DNA of 64,000 nt from Armatimonadota bacterium. Lineage in GTDB: Bacteria; Armatimonadota; Fimbriimonadia; Fimbriimonadales; Fimbriimonadaceae. Numbering within the stretch: position 1 is the first letter of the stretch; each line of letters starts with the position of its first letter. The notes below the pieces were generated by a model. It ran no database searches. It had not been told where the DNA came from and was given only the letters and a program-made list of their open reading frames with translations. Below are positions 62,256 to 64,000 of the stretch, piece by piece. The stretch lies in the NCBI GenBank assembly GCA_018268315.1, contig JAFDWU010000002.1, forward strand, positions 409,115 to 473,114, written 5' to 3'. The translations under genes were made by a program, and so were the position numbers.

Positions 62256-62951
62256 ATGATGACCGAATTAACCTGCCTCGCCATCCTCCTAACTTCTCAA
62301 AGTCCGTTACCCTCGAAGCTGCTGCAGAGCATGCAACCGGGAACAGCAAAAGACATGGCTCAACTGGCCAAATTGCTAAAACCTAAACACGTCTCGGCGG
62401 AAAAGCGGCGTTCCCTGCTGATGGCAGTGCACTTCAGCAATCCGGATATTGCTCCAAACGTGGTTGGCATCTTGGATGCCAGGACTCCAGTGCAAAAGAA
62501 TGTGCCCCCAACAGGCGCGCTAAACCTCAACACTTGGAACCCTGGTTCACAGTTGTTTGCGCCCGCGCAAGGTTCCCCGGGATGGTATCCATGGGCAAAG
62601 CCAGATCCCTTCATCACCGTATTCGGCGGCAGCTACGCTATCGTGCGGTTTGGACCGCAACCGGCTTCGGGGCCACCCCCCACCGCTCAATCGAACTATA
62701 TCTTTACGCTGAATGTCAAAGGCTTCTTCCCGAATAGCAGTGGCACTTCGTCAAACATTGTGGTGAGTTGTTTCGGGCCAACTGGGACGACTCTGTCTCA
62801 AGTGACCTGGACAGTCTCAGGACCCGCAAGCAACATTTTTTTCGTGCCGCAGGGGACTGCTATTTTCACCGTCTTCGTGCCAAAGTTCACGTCTTTAGTG
62901 GGGCCGCCCAGACTGGTACTGCAGGATATTCAAATCGAGGCACTGCCCTAA
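62256..62951 (+). CDS. Exported hypothetical protein, related to the preceding one
   Basis: 231 residues starting MMTELTCLAILLTSQ. The N-terminal third is basic and helical, ending in RRSLLMAVHFSNPDIAPNVVG; the rest is beta-rich with NYIFTLNVKGFFPNSSGT and the shared C-terminal strand. It begins 10 bases after the preceding stop. The frame is open to an ATT-initiated overlap with the upstream gene (62229), but the ATG pair at 62256 gives a better leader sequence. Function unknown. Confidence 0.62.
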   Translation: MMTELTCLAILLTSQSPLPSKLLQSMQPGTAKDMAQLAKLLKPKHVSAEKRRSLLMAVHFSNPDIAPNVVGILDARTPVQKNVPPTGALNLNTWNPGSQLFAPAQGSPGWYPWAKPDPFITVFGGSYAIVRFGPQPASGPPPTAQSNYIFTLNVKGFFPNSSGTSSNIVVSCFGPTGTTLSQVTWTVSGPASNIFFVPQGTAIFTVFVPKFTSLVGPPRLVLQDIQIEALP

Positions 62952-63106
62952 AGATTTCCGTCCCGGAACAGGGACAACCGCACTATATCAAGAGCCCGCT
63001 TAAGCATCCCGTACAAGAGGGGCCAACCCGCTCGCGTTGTTGGTCATCTAGTCGGCTTCGGTACGTAGGCGGTGGTATGCCTCTCGAAGGCGGGTAGCCT
63101 GTAGGT

Positions 63107-63253
63107 ATGAAGCGCCCCAGCAAGAAGGAAATCGAAGAAGCAGTCAAGAAATTGAAGGGTGAGTCCAGCGGACAGGCTGCTCTCCCTGAGCCGAAAGTCG
63201 GCCAGCCGACCGAGAAGAAGACGAGCCAGCGCATCCGCAAGCAAGGCATCTAA
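63107..63253 (+). CDS. 48-residue basic peptide gene
   Basis: A short frame of 49 codons with a well-formed product: KKEIEEAVKKLKGES (amphipathic helix), a Pro-rich linker (LPEPKVGQP) and KKTSQRIRKQGI. TAGCCT ends 6 bases before the ATG, as at the other leaderless-looking starts. It lies 21 bases before a longer gene, so both may be one unit. No family recognised. Confidence 0.5.
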   Translation: MKRPSKKEIEEAVKKLKGESSGQAALPEPKVGQPTEKKTSQRIRKQGI

Positions 63254-63274
63254 GCCGTCAGAGGCGTCGCGGCC

Positions 63275-63946
63275 GTGGAAATTGACTTCACCCCCGAATT
63301 CATTGCCACAAGACCGGTCATTTCTCTTGAGGAATGGCTTGACACGGTCTTTGCGTGCAACGAATACGGTCTGCCGGAAGACCATTTCGAGACCCGCGAC
63401 TCCTATGGTGAGTACATCGTATGGACTTGGGAGAATCCGGGTTACTTGCTCCGGCACTTCGGCAAGGATCGCATAACGCAGGGCCTGGAAATTCAGGACA
63501 ACTGGGCGCGTGGCGCGCCTTACTTTGCGGACAAGCTAAAGCTGCGGGCCCTTGAAGCGCTACCCACCCTGTTCTTCCAGCTTTTCGGGTCTGCATGTGA
63601 GCCCTTCTTCGATCCCCGTTCCATTAGAGGCTCGATGGAAGGCTACTGCTATATGTGGTGCGAAGTACCTCACTTCCCTTATCTTGCCTACAAGAGCCCA
63701 GACATGCGGGCAATAGCGTTTCACAAGGATCTCCAAGTCGTTGCCGACTGCCTCAAGTCGAAGAATCCCACGTTATGGCTATCCGCCATTCACGCTCTTG
63801 GCCACGAAATCTCGCCTTGCGATGACGACGAAATAAAGCAGATGTGCCAGGCTCTGCTGCAAGACTTTATTGCCCGAAACCGTGAGCTTCCCGATCAAAG
63901 CCCTATCCAGTACGCGGAGAGGGCAATGACGGGAGACATCCAGTAG
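63275..63946 (+). CDS. Hypothetical cytosolic protein
   Basis: 223 residues, GTG start at 63275. Soluble and acidic with many aromatics: EEWLDTVFACNEYGLPEDHFE, YIVWTWENPGYLLRHFG and GYCYMWCEVPHFPYLAY, then helical CLKSKNPTLWLSAIHALGHEIS, which suggests HEAT-like repeats or a domain of the SUKH/immunity style. I cannot assign a family. Seven cysteines are scattered through it. Ends 5 bases before repeat copy C. Confidence 0.6.
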   Translation: MEIDFTPEFIATRPVISLEEWLDTVFACNEYGLPEDHFETRDSYGEYIVWTWENPGYLLRHFGKDRITQGLEIQDNWARGAPYFADKLKLRALEALPTLFFQLFGSACEPFFDPRSIRGSMEGYCYMWCEVPHFPYLAYKSPDMRAIAFHKDLQVVADCLKSKNPTLWLSAIHALGHEISPCDDDEIKQMCQALLQDFIARNRELPDQSPIQYAERAMTGDIQ

Positions 63947-63951
63947 CCTCC

Positions 63952-64000
63952 CTCCGAAGGCGTCGCCGTGGGAGGAAGCGGCGAAGCCGCTGCCGGGGGC
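63952..64000 (+). repeat. GC-rich nested-hairpin repeat, copy C (cut by window edge)
   Basis: CTCCGAAGG, then GGGAGGAAGCGGC (around 63970-63982), loop GAA, GCCGCTGCCG (63986-63995) and a G run. Matches copy B in both prefix and core; the 3' outer arm lies beyond the window. It starts just after a stop codon, as expected of an intergenic element. Confidence 0.7.

Overview
The window is a gene-dense bacterial chromosome segment with coding on both strands and no phage, insertion sequence or CRISPR array. The cell is a diderm or has an elaborate envelope: two lipobox proteins, a secreted PpiC-type rotamase, RodA, a Tricorn-type protease and two PEP-CTERM proteins occur. Two proteins ending in VPEP-type sorting signals, a degenerate prepilin-like protein, PQQ-type propellers and frequent leaderless-looking starts suggest Armatimonadota (Fimbriimonadia-like). 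That placement is inference, not proof.

Layout. 1-556: 5' part of an oligopeptide ABC transporter ATPase. 557-1100: gene-free, with two inverted copies of a GC-rich hairpin repeat around a structured segment carrying a GGGGAGTAGC motif; a third copy lies at the right edge. 1101-16770: housekeeping genes (hemW, glpX, osmC-like, an M24 peptidase, rnc, an aminotransferase, a BtuC/FecCD permease, a J-domain/WD40 fusion, phosphomannomutase, cinA, a rotamase), two tandem PEP-CTERM paralogs and a pilin-like protein. 16832-26203: a same-strand run from a MoxR ATPase through an ABC exporter, a SecD-head-like membrane protein and two lipoproteins to rodA and ftsK. 26302-29461: three coupled genes for surface carbohydrate or envelope modification (a small YLDPGSG protein, a NoeA-like methyltransferase, a membrane sulfatase-fold enzyme). 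sufB stands alone at 29465-30982.

31094-37068 is a histidine-utilisation operon (hutH, hutU, hutG, hutI) with an aquaporin-family channel between hutH and hutU and a perfect palindrome just before the channel. 37582-43316 is the distal half of the spc ribosomal operon (rpsN to secY, adk, map), with no rplE upstream of rpsN and a long basic tail on L30. 43488-46720 holds unrecognised genes, including a diverged paralog pair.

46792-55101 is the most unusual region. A two-gene cassette, a secreted double beta-barrel-like protein plus a PQQ-type propeller, is present twice in the same orientation, flanking a Tricorn-type protease and an LTxxQ (Spy-like) protein. A thioredoxin-fold protein follows. 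The rest holds tRNA-Arg(CCU), an S4 protein, an SDR/DUF2867 enzyme, a winged-helix regulator divergent from an icd with a C-terminal extension, a quinone-oxidoreductase-like enzyme and a set of small unknown genes.

Two themes recur. Translational coupling by ATGA/GTGA/TAATG overlaps ties many neighbours together. Many first genes of transcription units have a -10-like hexamer only 6-7 bases before the start codon, which predicts leaderless mRNAs and was used here to choose starts.
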